In this document: in pieces, positions 8,341 to 17,194 of the stretch
Numbering within the stretch: the first letter of the stretch is position 1
Layout of the letters: the number at the start of each line of letters is the position of its first letter
Source: Candidatus Poribacteria bacterium
Lineage (GTDB): Bacteria; Poribacteria; WGA-4E; GCA-2687025
NCBI GenBank assembly: GCA_016866785.1
Contig: VGLH01000011.1
Span: forward strand, 1-51,336
Length of the DNA stretch: 51,336 nucleotides
Direction of reading: 5' to 3'
Made by a program: the position numbers and the translations under genes
Notes under the pieces: model-generated
Database searches by the model: none
Told to the model about the DNA's origin: nothing
The model's input: the letters and a program-made list of their open reading frames with translations, nothing else

Positions 8341-8745
8341 TCAGATGGCGGGCATGTCCTCGAAGATCGCGATGTCGTTCATCGGGAAGTGGCGGCGGTT
8401 GTAGGTGATGAGCGTTAGCCCGTGGATGCGTGCCGTTGCCGCCAGCAGCATGTCGACCTTGCCAGGCGTTTGACCTTGTCGGTGGAATGTCTGCCAATAA
8501 AGAGCGGCTACCTCAGCGACTGGACGGCTGACCGGCAGCACGCGGAACGGCTCGAAGAAGCGACGAGTCTTGGGTTCCTCGCCCGCTCTCGCGCCAGCCC
8601 ACACCTCGAAGACCGTAAAGGCAGAACAGACGGGCCTCGCATCGGTGACAAGGGAGCGCAAGAGCTCGACAGTCGGTGCATGGTTCCGAAGCGCCCAAAT
8701 CAGAACGTCCGAATCGAAGAGATAGTGCGTCCTCGTATGGGTCAC
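8341..8745 (-). CDS. PIN-domain ribonuclease toxin (VapC-like)
   Basis: 134 residues, normal for a PIN toxin. The acidic metal-binding residues appear in order: Asp in L-F-D-S-D-V-L-I-W-A-L, Glu in T-V-F-E-V-W-A-G, Asp in G-K-V-D-M-L-L-A-A-T-A, and a C-terminal L-I-T-Y-N-R-R-H-F. VapC proteins are magnesium-dependent endoribonucleases that usually cut tRNA or rRNA and are held inactive by the partner antitoxin. The GTG start (8743-8745) overlaps the antitoxin stop by 4 bp, which supports translational coupling and this start. The RNA target cannot be predicted. Confidence 0.85.
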   Translation of the reverse strand: MTHTRTHYLFDSDVLIWALRNHAPTVELLRSLVTDARPVCSAFTVFEVWAGARAGEEPKTRRFFEPFRVLPVSRPVAEVAALYWQTFHRQGQTPGKVDMLLAATARIHGLTLITYNRRHFPMNDIAIFEDMPAI

Positions 8746-9014
8746 TTCTCCCGAATCCCGTGCCAGCCTTGGGCGTCGCGAAGCTCTCGGAGGTAGCGCT
8801 CCATATCCTCAGCCGTGTTCAGGTCGGGATGGTTTTCGTCCGTCCACGCGCCCGCGCACTCGTCCAACGCTTCGTGGAAATCGAGCACGGCGAGCCTCTC
8901 CTGAACCGCATCGGCGATGAACGCGCTGCGCTTACGCGGCGACACCAACCGCTTCAGCCGCTCCAACGTCTCAACGGGCAGTACGACGGTCGTGCGCACC
9001 GTTCCTTCCGACAT
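8742..9014 (-). CDS. Ribbon-helix-helix antitoxin partner of the PIN toxin
   Basis: 90 residues. The N-terminal 50 residues fit a ribbon-helix-helix DNA-binding fold: a beta strand V-R-T-T-V-V-L-P, then E-T-L-E-R-L-K-R-L and A-F-I-A-D-A-V-Q-E-R-L. The acidic C-terminal half (D-E-N-H-P-D-L-N-T-A-E-D-M-E) is the likely toxin-wrapping tail. Such antitoxins neutralise the nuclease and repress their own promoter. The ATG at 9012-9014 has GCAGGAGA about 7 nt upstream. The gene comes first in the pair, the usual order for type II systems. The 9015-9096 gap should carry its promoter; I see no clear boxes. Confidence 0.8.
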   Translation of the reverse strand: MSEGTVRTTVVLPVETLERLKRLVSPRKRSAFIADAVQERLAVLDFHEALDECAGAWTDENHPDLNTAEDMERYLRELRDAQGWHGIREK

Positions 9015-9096
9015 GGCGATCTCCTGCGGCAGCGAACGATGACTTACTGTATGACATCGTACCCGTCGACGCGGCGATCGGCAATCGCGACGCGCG

Positions 9097-10599
9097 TCAG
9101 AGGGAGTGCCACTCCCTGCCGTCGCGGATCAGGAGCTCGTCCGCCTCGGCGGGTCCCCACGTACCAGCCCGGTAGAACGCCAGTCCGGCTGACGACGCCG
9201 CCCACGCCGTCAGGACGGGTGTCAGAACACGCCACGCGGCGTCGTGCATCTCCGCCGGGGCGAAAAGCATCGAGTCGCCCTGGATGACGTCGAGGAGCAG
9301 CGTCTCGTAGGCATCCGACAACGGCTGACGGAACGCGCGGTCATAGCGGAAATCCATCTCGACCGTCGCGATGTCCATCGACACGCCGGGCGTCTTGGCG
9401 GCGAACGACAGGGCGATGCCCTCGTTGGGCTGGATGCGGATCGCCAGGACGTTCCGGCAGGGCGTTCCCTGGCAGTCGCGGAACAGGGCGAGAGGCGGCT
9501 CCTTGAAGTGGATGGCGACTTCGGTGACGCGCTTGGGCAGCCGCTTGCCGGTTCGAAAGTAGAACGGCACGCCACTCCATCGCCACGTGTCGATGAAGAG
9601 TTTGCCGGCGACGTATGTCTCCGTCGTTGAGGTCGGCGCGACGCGGCTCTCCTCGCGGTATCCCGGCACGGGCGCCTCGCCATGCTCGCCAGCGATGTAC
9701 TGGCCCCGCAGGATGTCCTCTGCCGCGATGGGACGCAGCGCCTCGGCGACTTTGACCTTCTCCAGCCGCACATGGCGCGCGTCGAGCGACGAGGGCGGCT
9801 CCATCGCCACTGTCGCCATCAACTGGATGACGTGGTTCTGGACAATGTCGCGCAGAGCGCCGGTCGATTCGTAGAACGGGCCCCGAGTCTCGACGCCCAG
9901 CGTCTCCGCGACGGTGATCTGGACGTGATCGACGTACCGCCGGTTCCAGATGGACTCGTAGATCGTGTTCCCGAATCGGAAGACGAGCAGATTCTGGACG
10001 CTCTCTTTGCCAAGGTAATGATCGATCCGATAGACCCGTTCCTCGCGGAAGGCACGTAGGAGCCGCGCGTTCAGCGCCTGGGAGCTCGCCAAGTCGTGCC
10101 CGAAGGGCTTCTCGACGACGATCCGATGCCACCCCGGCTCCGGCGACGATGCCAGCCCCGCCGATTCTATGTGATCGACGACGGTCGCGATGGCATCCGG
10201 CGGCGTCGAGAGATAGAAGACATACCGCTGCCCGTCAGTACTCAGCGCCGCAAGCCGGCTCGCCAAGCGGTGGAACCCCTGGGCGTCTTCCAGGTCGAGG
10301 GCGACGAAGAAGAGCCGCGCGGCGAAGGACGCCCATTCATCGGAACCGACCTCGAAGCCTGCGGCAAACTCGGACAGGCATTCGCGCACTTCATCGCGGA
10401 ACGCGTCGTCACCCCATTCACGCCTAGCGACGCCGACGATGGACGTTGCCGGATGGAGGTGCCCCTGCCGCCAAAGCTGGAACAGCGACGGAAGCAGCTT
10501 CCGGCGCGAGAGATCCCCCGCGACGCCGAAGATGACCAGCGCACACGGAACCTTCGGCGGTTCCGGCTGCGTCGCGCCTGTCGTGACGGTGAAATCCAT
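9097..10599 (-). CDS. zwf: Glucose-6-phosphate 1-dehydrogenase
   Basis: 500 residues, the normal length for Zwf. It oxidises glucose 6-phosphate to 6-phosphogluconolactone with NADP+, the entry step of the oxidative pentose phosphate pathway. The N-terminal dinucleotide-binding loop reads F-G-V-A-G-D-L-S-R-R-K-L. The substrate-binding signature R-I-D-H-Y-L-G-K-E is intact, and the K-R-L-P-K-R segment further on is family-typical. ATG at 10597-10599 with GGAAGG upstream. It begins 18 bp after queC ends and is probably the last gene of the aguB-to-zwf run. No 6-phosphogluconolactonase or gnd is in the window. Confidence 0.95.
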   Translation of the reverse strand: MDFTVTTGATQPEPPKVPCALVIFGVAGDLSRRKLLPSLFQLWRQGHLHPATSIVGVARREWGDDAFRDEVRECLSEFAAGFEVGSDEWASFAARLFFVALDLEDAQGFHRLASRLAALSTDGQRYVFYLSTPPDAIATVVDHIESAGLASSPEPGWHRIVVEKPFGHDLASSQALNARLLRAFREERVYRIDHYLGKESVQNLLVFRFGNTIYESIWNRRYVDHVQITVAETLGVETRGPFYESTGALRDIVQNHVIQLMATVAMEPPSSLDARHVRLEKVKVAEALRPIAAEDILRGQYIAGEHGEAPVPGYREESRVAPTSTTETYVAGKLFIDTWRWSGVPFYFRTGKRLPKRVTEVAIHFKEPPLALFRDCQGTPCRNVLAIRIQPNEGIALSFAAKTPGVSMDIATVEMDFRYDRAFRQPLSDAYETLLLDVIQGDSMLFAPAEMHDAAWRVLTPVLTAWAASSAGLAFYRAGTWGPAEADELLIRDGREWHSL

Positions 10600-10617
10600 G
10601 CGCCTTCCGTTCGATGG

Positions 10618-11328
10618 TCAGCGTGCGGATACGGTGGCGTAGTGTGTCGGGTCGGGGATGCCCGCCTCGCGGAACCCCTTGGCACGCAGCAGGCAGGAGT
10701 CGCACGCGCCGCAAGCGGCTCCGTCGTCGGACGGGTCGTAGCACGAGTGGGTCAGCGCGTAGTCCACGCCCAGGGCGGCTCCCCGGCGGATGATCTCGGC
10801 TTTCGTCAGCGCGATGAGGGGCGTGCGGACCCGGATTCGCGTCGTTCCCTCGACGCCCGCCTTCGTCGCCAGGTTCGCCATGCGCTCGAACGCCTCGATG
10901 AACTCCGGGCGGCAGTCGGGGTAGCCTGAGTAGTCGAGCGCGTTGACGCCGATGAACAGGTCGCTCGCGCCCCGCACCTCGGCGTAGGCGAGCGCGAACG
11001 CGAGGAAGATCGTGTTCCGCGCAGGCACGTAGGTGATGGGGATTCCCTCGCCGATGTCGCCAGCATCTCTGCCCTTGGGCACGGCGATGTCGTCGGTCAG
11101 GGCGGAGCCTCCGAACGCTCGCAGGTCGATCCGCGCCGTGCGGTGCTCGACGGCGCCGAGCGCGGCAGCGATGCGATGGGCAGCGTCGAGCTCGTGGCGG
11201 TGGCGCTGTCCGTAGTCGAAGCTCAGCGCGTAAGCGTCGAAACCGTCGTCCACCGCGATGGCGAGAGCCGTCGCCGAGTCGATCCCGCCGCTCAGGAGCA
11301 CGATGGCAGGCGGACGGTCAGACGCCAC
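10618..11328 (-). CDS. queC: 7-cyano-7-deazaguanine synthase
   Basis: 236 residues. It converts 7-carboxy-7-deazaguanine and ammonia to preQ0 at the cost of ATP, in the queuosine pathway. The PP-loop S-G-G-I-D-S is at residues 13-18. Four C-terminal cysteines (H-S-C-Y-D and C-G-A-C-D-S-C) form the expected zinc site. The GTG at 11326-11328 is chosen because the P-loop then sits near the N-terminus as in other QueC proteins and a G-rich site (GGGGGA) lies just upstream; the open frame further up merely overlaps queE. It overlaps queE by 11 bp, so the two consecutive enzymes are coupled. Confidence 0.93.
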   Translation of the reverse strand: MASDRPPAIVLLSGGIDSATALAIAVDDGFDAYALSFDYGQRHRHELDAAHRIAAALGAVEHRTARIDLRAFGGSALTDDIAVPKGRDAGDIGEGIPITYVPARNTIFLAFALAYAEVRGASDLFIGVNALDYSGYPDCRPEFIEAFERMANLATKAGVEGTTRIRVRTPLIALTKAEIIRRGAALGVDYALTHSCYDPSDDGAACGACDSCLLRAKGFREAGIPDPTHYATVSAR

Positions 11329-11998
11329 GCTTGGTCCCCCAGATGTCGATGTGGAGCCTCGGAGAGAGCCGATAGCCTCGCTCGACGCACGCCTCCGCAA
11401 GCCACGCCGTGCGAGTGCGGGTCTCGTCTGGCGTTCTGCCCTCCGGCATGAGCACGACCGAGCTCGGAGCGAGCTCACACTCGCGGACGATGGCGTCGAT
11501 CTCATCCATGTCCGACGGTTCGCACACGACGAACTTGACCTGGCAGGCATGCCGCGCCGCGAACGCGCGGATGACGTCAGGCGCGTACCGATGCGGCTCG
11601 TGCATCGCCAACGCTCGGCGGTCGCTCGTGGGATTCGAGTTGGCGAGCTTGGGGCTCATCGAGATGAGTTGCGCCCGCACCGGCGCGAAGACGGTCGCGT
11701 TCGTCTCGACCGTCGTGTGGTAGCCGCCTTCGTCGAGCAGACCGCAGAGCCCTGCCAGTTCCCTCGCCTGGATGAACGGCTCCCCGCCTGTGATGACGAC
11801 ATGTCGGCAGCCGTAGGACGCGATCCGCTCGAACGCCTCTTCGACGGCGATATCGCGATCCTCCGGCTCCCAACTCGTGTAGGGCGTGTCGCACCAGATG
11901 CAGCGGAGGTTACAGAAGCTCGTGCGGAAGAAGACGCTGGGAACGCCGACGAGGGTTCCCTCGCCCTGGATCGAGTGGAAGAGCTCGCTGTACTTCAT
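11318..11998 (-). CDS. queE: 7-carboxy-7-deazaguanine synthase (radical SAM)
   Basis: 226 residues. Radical-SAM enzyme that contracts the ring of 6-carboxytetrahydropterin to 7-carboxy-7-deazaguanine. The cluster motif C-N-L-R-C-I-W-C is at residues 29-36, followed by D-T-P-Y-T-S-W, and V-I-T-G-G-E-P-F is the usual glycine-rich SAM motif. The N-terminus, [12 protein letters not shown], is diagnostic. I chose the ATG at 11996-11998, which places that motif at the start; a more upstream Met would add 22 atypical residues. queD, which makes its substrate, is not in this window. Confidence 0.93.
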   Translation of the reverse strand: MKYSELFHSIQGEGTLVGVPSVFFRTSFCNLRCIWCDTPYTSWEPEDRDIAVEEAFERIASYGCRHVVITGGEPFIQARELAGLCGLLDEGGYHTTVETNATVFAPVRAQLISMSPKLANSNPTSDRRALAMHEPHRYAPDVIRAFAARHACQVKFVVCEPSDMDEIDAIVRECELAPSSVVLMPEGRTPDETRTRTAWLAEACVERGYRLSPRLHIDIWGTKRGV

Positions 11999-12076
11999 CG
12001 GACGGCTTCCGTGAACCACCCGATCGGTTCGACGCTCATGATCGGGACGCGCGCTCATCCGCACGCGGAGGGCGCG

Positions 12077-13300
12077 TTACTTGAACTCGGCGCGCTGGAA
12101 GTCCGGGTATGCCTCGTTGGAGTGCTCCACGTGATCCAGCCCTTCCAGCTCGTCGTCGCGGGAGACTCGAAGCCCAGCGAATCGCGACAGGATCGTGCAG
12201 GTGAGCCACATCGCGCCGGCTCCAGCAGCGGCGACAGCCGCGATGCCGATCACCTGCGCGACCAGCAAGCGCGACCCCCCGCCCATCAAGAGCCCTTCAC
12301 TCGGAACGAGCAGTCCTGCCACGAGGCATCCCCAGACGCCCGCCAGCCCGTGAACCGGCACGACGCCGCCCACGTCGTCAAGCTGCAGCCGGTCGCTCCA
12401 CTGCGTTCCCAACACCGACAGGAACCCGCCGACCCCCCCGACGATGACGCCAGCCAATGGATTCAGCCGATCCGCCGCCGCGACGACCGCGACCGTCCCG
12501 GCGACCGCGCCGTTCAGGATGAGCGCGACGTCCGGCTTCCCGAACCGCCCCCACGCGAACGACATCGCCGCCAACGCCCCCGCCGACTGTCCCAGCAGAG
12601 CCACGACGGCGATCTCGGCGAGCGGAGGCGTCGGAACGCCGACGATGTTGCTCACCTGCGTCCCCCTGCCCATCAGGAGCCCGAGCCATCCGATCGTCAG
12701 GAGCCAGAACCCGACGGCGCTCATGGGCAGATTGTGCGCCGGCAGCGCGTTCGGCAGCCCCTCGCGCGAGTAGCGCCCGATCCTCGGACCAACGGCGCGA
12801 GTCGCCCCCAGAGCCGCCGCCCCGCCAAGGATGTGGATCGCCGCCGCCCCGCCGAAGTCGCGGAACCCCAGCGAGTGCAGCCATCCGTTCGGATGCCAGA
12901 CCCAGTGCTGGACGACCGGCACGATGACGCCCATCGTCACCAGAATGACGATCATCGACGCGCCGAACCGCGTCCTGCCCAGCATTCCCGACACGGCGAC
13001 GGTCCCGGCGAACACGGCGAGCATCGTGTAGAACCACCACGCCGACGCCGAGCCCATCGGGACACCGGTACCCAGCGAGAAGAACCCCGTCGTGCCGACG
13101 AGCCCCGACGCGGAATCCCCGTATGCGAACCCGCTTCCGACCGCCCACTGGAGCAGAACGCCGATCCAAAGGACCACCGCCAGGAGCACCGAACTATGCC
13201 CGGCGGTCTTGGATCGCGCGTAGCCGACCACCATGACGGCGACTCCGGCGACTGCCAGTGTCGCGCCCAACGCTGCGTAGATCAGTTCCGTGTTACCCAT
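12077..13300 (-). CDS. amt: Ammonium transporter, Amt family
   Basis: 407 residues with about 11 transmembrane helices. Amt proteins form trimers in the inner membrane that conduct ammonium or ammonia. The twin-histidine pore is recognisable: the first His in F-G-G-A-A-A-I-H-I-L-G-G, the second in V-V-P-V-H-G-L-A-G-V-W-G. The C-terminal tail has a predicted cytoplasmic stretch (L-R-V-S-R-D-D-E-L-E-G-L-D-H-V-E-H) like the regulatory tail of Amt proteins. GGAGGCGT precedes the ATG at 13298-13300. It starts 13 bp after aguA, whose pathway releases ammonia. No GlnK gene is adjacent, although amt-glnK is the usual pair. Confidence 0.92.
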   Translation of the reverse strand: MGNTELIYAALGATLAVAGVAVMVVGYARSKTAGHSSVLLAVVLWIGVLLQWAVGSGFAYGDSASGLVGTTGFFSLGTGVPMGSASAWWFYTMLAVFAGTVAVSGMLGRTRFGASMIVILVTMGVIVPVVQHWVWHPNGWLHSLGFRDFGGAAAIHILGGAAALGATRAVGPRIGRYSREGLPNALPAHNLPMSAVGFWLLTIGWLGLLMGRGTQVSNIVGVPTPPLAEIAVVALLGQSAGALAAMSFAWGRFGKPDVALILNGAVAGTVAVVAAADRLNPLAGVIVGGVGGFLSVLGTQWSDRLQLDDVGGVVPVHGLAGVWGCLVAGLLVPSEGLLMGGGSRLLVAQVIGIAAVAAAGAGAMWLTCTILSRFAGLRVSRDDELEGLDHVEHSNEAYPDFQRAEFK

Positions 13301-13313
13301 CGTGACGCCTCCG

Positions 13314-14339
13314 TCACGCTCGGTGCGCCGGCTGCTGCTGGGTCAGACAGTGGCAGGCGCCCAGCCCAAGCACCAGATCGCGCGCCATGATCGGCACGAT
13401 CCGGCGCGTCGGGAACAGGCTCGCGCAGGCAGACCTCGCCAGCGCATCTCTCTCTCCTCCGAACACCGGAAGCAGCACGCACTCGTTCCCGATGTAGAAG
13501 TTCAGGTAGCTCGCGGGCAGGCGGACGCCCTCGACTTCGACCGGTTCCGGCATCGGCAGCGGAACCACTTCCAGAGGCATTCCGTCCTCGGCTCTCAGTT
13601 CCTGCAGGCGGCACAGATTGTCCGCCAGGGGCTCGTGGTTCTCGTCCGATGGATCGTCCTCGACCGCCGTCACGACCGCGCGGGAACCGACGAACCGCGT
13701 GATGTCGTCCACGTGTCCGTCCGTGTCGTCGCCGACGATGCCCTCGCCCAGCCATAGGACGTTCGTTACACCCAGGTGGCGGCGCAGCACGTTCTCGATC
13801 TCGTTCACGCTCATCCCCGGGTTCCGCGTCGGGTTCAGCAAACACGACTCCGTCGTCAGGAGCGTGCCGGTTCCGTTCACGTCGATGGAGCCGCCCTCCA
13901 GGATGAGCCCCGGTTCCACGCGCGGCATGTCGAGCAGCGCCGCCACCTGCGCAGGCACGGCGTCGTCCAGGTCCCATGGGGGGTACTTCCCGCCCCACAT
14001 GTTGAACCCCCAGTCGTTCAGCGCGATTCCGTCCTGGGTGGCGACGAAGTTGGGCCCGTAGTCGCGGATCCACGCGTCGTTCGTTGGGATACGATGGAGC
14101 CGGACTCGCGCTGTCGGCACGTCCGCTTGCTGGAGGCACGTCCGCGCCCGGAGCTCCATCGCCTCGTCGTTCACCAGCACACAGACGATCTCACCCGTCA
14201 CGAGGGCTCGGATCATCTCGACGAACGCGCGTTCAGCCCGCTCGACGCCGAGGTACCACGTCTCCGGATTGTGGGGCCAGGCGAGCCACGTCGCGGCGTG
14301 GGGCTCCCACTCCGCCGGCATCCGGTAACGGGCGCTCAT
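13314..14339 (-). CDS. aguA: Agmatine deiminase
   Basis: 341 residues. Hydrolyses agmatine to N-carbamoylputrescine and ammonia, the first step from agmatine to putrescine. It belongs to the guanidino-modifying (PPAD/AguA) superfamily. Visible signatures are W-L-A-W-P near the N-terminus, D-A-W-I-R-D-Y-G-P, E-G-G-S-I-D-V-N-G and G-H-V-D-D-I. The catalytic Cys is about residue 331 in H-C-L-T-Q-Q-Q-P at the C-terminus. The ATG (14337-14339) overlaps the stop of the upstream amidase by 4 bp, which fixes the start. The upstream gene catalyses the next step, so the order is aguB-aguA. Confidence 0.93.
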   Translation of the reverse strand: MSARYRMPAEWEPHAATWLAWPHNPETWYLGVERAERAFVEMIRALVTGEIVCVLVNDEAMELRARTCLQQADVPTARVRLHRIPTNDAWIRDYGPNFVATQDGIALNDWGFNMWGGKYPPWDLDDAVPAQVAALLDMPRVEPGLILEGGSIDVNGTGTLLTTESCLLNPTRNPGMSVNEIENVLRRHLGVTNVLWLGEGIVGDDTDGHVDDITRFVGSRAVVTAVEDDPSDENHEPLADNLCRLQELRAEDGMPLEVVPLPMPEPVEVEGVRLPASYLNFYIGNECVLLPVFGGERDALARSACASLFPTRRIVPIMARDLVLGLGACHCLTQQQPAHRA

Positions 14340-15226
14340 CGTCGTCTGCCGTCCAGATAGCGCTCCATGATGCCGCCGTAGGCATCGATCCGACGATCTC
14401 TCAGGAAGGGCCACGCGCGGCGGATCTCGCGGAGCAAGCCCATGTCGCACTCGGCGATCAGCGTCTCCTCGCGCTCCTCGGCGCGAACGATGACGCGTCC
14501 GAACGGATCGCACGCGAAGGAGTTTCCCCAGAACTGGAGCCCGCCCTCGATTCCCACGCGATTGACCGCCGCGACGAAGACTCCGTTGGCGATGGCATGG
14601 GAACGCTGGATGGACTCCCAAGCGTTGCGCTGTGCCTCGCCCCACTCGTCCTTCTCGAATGCGTGCCAGCCGATGGCGGTGGGGTAGAACAGGATCGATG
14701 CGCCGTGGAGCGCCGTCAGCCGCGCCGCTTCGGGGAACCACTGATCCCAGCAGACGAGGACGCCGATCCGACCGAACGCCGTGTCGAACGCGCGGAACCC
14801 GGTGTCGCCCGGCGTGAAGTAGTACTTTTCGTAGTAGAGGGGGTCGTCGGGAATGTGCATCTTGCGGTAGATGCCGGCGATGGAACCGTCCGCGTCGAGG
14901 ACGACCGCCGTGTTGTGGTAGAGCCCTTCGGCGCGCGCCTCGAAGAGCGACGCGACGATCACGATGCCCAGTTCCGCCGCGAGGGCTCCCAGCAGTGCCG
15001 TCGATTCGCCGGGAATCGGTTCCGCCAGGTCAAACCGATCCGCGTCCTCGGTCTGGCAGAAGTAGGTCGAGCGGAAGAGCTCCTGCAGGCAGACGATCTG
15101 GGCTCCACGAGCCGCCGCGCGTCGGATCGCGGCGACCGTACGGCTCAGGTTCGACGGGGTGTCGTCCGAGCACGTCGTCTGGACGAGACCGATCTTGACT
15201 CGGTCCAACTCGATAGGGCGAGACAT
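14336..15226 (-). CDS. aguB: N-carbamoylputrescine amidase (nitrilase family)
   Basis: 296 residues. It cleaves N-carbamoylputrescine to putrescine, CO2 and ammonia. The nitrilase catalytic triad is recognisable: Glu in C-L-Q-E-L-F, Lys in Y-R-K-M-H-I-P-D-D, and Cys in G-V-L-V-C-W-D-Q-W-F-P-E. The Q-E-L-F-R-S-T-Y-F-C segment is typical of AguB. ATG at 15224-15226 with AAGGAAG upstream; an upstream in-frame ATG has no site. First gene of the minus-strand run; the divergent 15227-15347 region to the CPBP gene should contain its promoter. Confidence 0.93.
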   Translation of the reverse strand: MSRPIELDRVKIGLVQTTCSDDTPSNLSRTVAAIRRAAARGAQIVCLQELFRSTYFCQTEDADRFDLAEPIPGESTALLGALAAELGIVIVASLFEARAEGLYHNTAVVLDADGSIAGIYRKMHIPDDPLYYEKYYFTPGDTGFRAFDTAFGRIGVLVCWDQWFPEAARLTALHGASILFYPTAIGWHAFEKDEWGEAQRNAWESIQRSHAIANGVFVAAVNRVGIEGGLQFWGNSFACDPFGRVIVRAEEREETLIAECDMGLLREIRRAWPFLRDRRIDAYGGIMERYLDGRRR

Positions 15227-15347
15227 CGGCTTCCTTTTCGCCTGTGACAGCGGCTCCGAGTATACCACACGCCAACGAGCCATGCCGCCTTTTGCGCGCC
15301 GTGACTGCGTCGGCTACACTTCCGCCGACCGGACGAGGAGTTCCCGC

Positions 15348-16076
15348 GTGCGCCGACTGCGAGACACGACGACGAGCTTCCTGCGCGACTTGCGGGGCTC
15401 GCTCTCGGCGGAGTCCTGCGTCGTCCTCACCGCCGCGCCGGCTCTCCTGACCATCGAGCGCTACGTCGGCAGACCCCGAACGTTCCGAGGCTTCACAGGC
15501 GCCTGGACGTCCCTTCCATGGTACGAGCTCCTGCCGTACGCCTGGTGGTACGGCATCGCGGCGACTCTGCTGTTCGTCGTGCCAGCCGTCCTGTCCTGGG
15601 CGGGGTTCCGGCGAAGCCCAGCCGAGACGGGCTTTCGTATCGGCGATCCGCGCGCGGCATGGCTGCTCTTACCGGCGTTCATCGCCATGGCGGCGGTCGT
15701 GGTCGCCGTGAGCGGTCTACCGTCCTTCGCGGCGAAGTACCCGCTCTGCACCCTGGCGCGCGAGGACGTCCGCGTTCTCATCGTCTACGAGCTGCTCTAC
15801 GGCGTCTACTTCCTCGCGTGGGAGTACTTCTTCCGCGGCTGGATGCTCAACGGCTTGGCGCGCGACTTCGGATCCGCGGCGATCTGGATTCAGACGCTGC
15901 CGTTCGTCATCGCGCACTTTGGTAAGCCCTTTCCGGAAGCGTTCGGGTCGCTTCCGGCGGGGCTGTTCCTCGGCTGGATCGCGTGGCGCTCCGAGTCTTT
16001 CGTTTACGGTTGGTTGCTCCATTGGGGCGTTGCGGCGCTGCTCGACGTGTCGGTGGTTCTGCGTCACGGCATGTAG
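15348..16076 (+). CDS. CPBP/Abi-type intramembrane protein
   Basis: 242 residues with about six hydrophobic helices. It resembles the CPBP (CAAX protease/Abi) family of intramembrane metalloproteases. Motif 1 reads W-E-Y-F-F-R-G where the family has E-E-x3-R, so the second Glu and the Arg are present but the first Glu is Trp. Motif 3 appears as I-A-H-F-G-K-P-F-P-E. Activity is therefore uncertain; some members act as scaffolds. The GTG at 15348-15350 is preferred because GGACGAGGAG lies just upstream; an in-frame ATG at 15282 would add 22 residues without a site. It stops 6 bp before rlmB. Confidence 0.68.
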   Translation: MRRLRDTTTSFLRDLRGSLSAESCVVLTAAPALLTIERYVGRPRTFRGFTGAWTSLPWYELLPYAWWYGIAATLLFVVPAVLSWAGFRRSPAETGFRIGDPRAAWLLLPAFIAMAAVVVAVSGLPSFAAKYPLCTLAREDVRVLIVYELLYGVYFLAWEYFFRGWMLNGLARDFGSAAIWIQTLPFVIAHFGKPFPEAFGSLPAGLFLGWIAWRSESFVYGWLLHWGVAALLDVSVVLRHGM

Positions 16077-16082
16077 GAACGC

Positions 16083-16832
16083 ATGGAACCGATCTTCGGT
16101 AGGAACACGGTGCGTGAAGCCCTGCGCGCCCATCCGGAGCGCGTCGCCAAGCTGATCCTCGCGCGAGGTTCCAAGGACACCGCCGCCCAGGAGCTTGTCG
16201 ATCTGGCGAGTGCCGCCGGCGTGCCCCACGAATCAGCGGAGCGCTCGCGCATCGACCGCCTCGCCCACGGCGGCAACCACCAGGGCGTCGTCGCGCTGGT
16301 GCGCGGCGCGTCCTACGCCGAGCTCGACGACCTCATCGACGAAACGTCAGCCGCAACGGACGCGCTCGTTGTCCTTCTCGACCACATCCAAGACCCGCAC
16401 AATCTCGGAGCCATCATCCGTACGGCGGAGGCGGCAGGAGCCCGCGCCGTCGTCGTGCCCAAGCGCGGCGCAGCGCCCGTGACGCCTGCCGTCGCTAAGG
16501 CATCCGCCGGAGCCACGGAATACCTACCCGTCGTCCGCGTCGCGAACATCGTCCAGTCGATCCAGCGCCTACAGGAAACGGGCTACTGGGTTGTCGGGGC
16601 GACGAGCACGGAGGCTCCGAACGCGATCCCGTACACGGGCTACGACTTCCGCGGGAAGTGCGCGCTGGTCATCGGGAGCGAGGGCGAAGGGCTCGCCCGA
16701 CTCGTCGCCGAAGCGTGCGACACACTCGTCCACATCCCCATGTACGGCAGGATCGAATCGCTCAACGCCTCCGTCTCGGCGGGTATTCTGCTCTACGAAG
16801 CCGTGCGCCAGCGACAGGAACCGAACTCGTGA
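16083..16832 (+). CDS. rlmB: 23S rRNA (guanosine-2'-O)-methyltransferase RlmB, SPOUT/TrmH family
   Basis: 249 residues. Methylates the ribose of a conserved guanosine in 23S rRNA. The N-terminal substrate-binding domain starts G-R-N-T-V-R-E-A-L-R and has the H-Q-G-V-V-A signature. SPOUT motif 1 reads D-H-I-Q-D-P-H-N-L-G-A-I-I-R-T-A, motif 2 V-I-G-S-E-G-E-G-L, and motif 3 I-P-M-Y-G-R-I-E-S-L-N-A-S-V-S, all intact. ATG at 16083. The stop overlaps the next GTG by 4 bp. Other TrmH-family RNA targets cannot be wholly excluded, but domain order and length fit RlmB. Confidence 0.92.
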   Translation: MEPIFGRNTVREALRAHPERVAKLILARGSKDTAAQELVDLASAAGVPHESAERSRIDRLAHGGNHQGVVALVRGASYAELDDLIDETSAATDALVVLLDHIQDPHNLGAIIRTAEAAGARAVVVPKRGAAPVTPAVAKASAGATEYLPVVRVANIVQSIQRLQETGYWVVGATSTEAPNAIPYTGYDFRGKCALVIGSEGEGLARLVAEACDTLVHIPMYGRIESLNASVSAGILLYEAVRQRQEPNS

Positions 16833-17188
16833 GCCAGACGACGACCGCAGGACTCTCCGAGCTCGACCGGCGCATCCGTGGCGCGCTGGAATCGACCGAC
16901 GCGATCGAGTTCGAGCTCCGCTGGGAGGTCGATGGCAGGCGGTTCGTCCGTGTCCGCGCCCAACGCGACGGAACCGACGTCCGCTACGCGTGGCTGACCG
17001 ACGACGGAACCGAAGTCCGGCGCAGGCTCCGTGACCTGAGTGAGCTCGAAGCCCTCATGGGCAGGCAGTTGGTGGAACCGGCGGGCGAAGTGCTGTCGTT
17101 CCGCATCGTTGGGTCGGTGGAACCGGTTGCGCTCTTCCGCGCGATGATCGCCGCCGGCGACCGGCTCTTCTGCGCCTGGGAGGACTGA
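16829..17188 (+). CDS. Conserved-looking hypothetical protein
   Basis: 119 residues, soluble, with no transmembrane helix or catalytic motif that I recognise. It alternates charged beta-like strands (F-E-L-R-W-E-V-D-G-R-R-F-V-R-V-R) and ends F-R-A-M-I-A-A-G-D-R-L-F-C-A-W-E-D. The GTG start at 16829 is fixed by the 4-bp GTGA overlap with the rlmB stop. It is followed 6 bp later by the RibD-C gene, so it belongs to the same transcript. Confidence 0.6.
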   Translation: MSQTTTAGLSELDRRIRGALESTDAIEFELRWEVDGRRFVRVRAQRDGTDVRYAWLTDDGTEVRRRLRDLSELEALMGRQLVEPAGEVLSFRIVGSVEPVALFRAMIAAGDRLFCAWED

Positions 17189-17194
17189 CGACCC

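Noticed and set aside
11258-13390. Long open frame on the plus strand opposite queE and amt
   Set aside because: It is the complement of two well-supported genes in high-GC DNA. Its composition is Arg-, Asp- and His-rich and no domain is recognisable.
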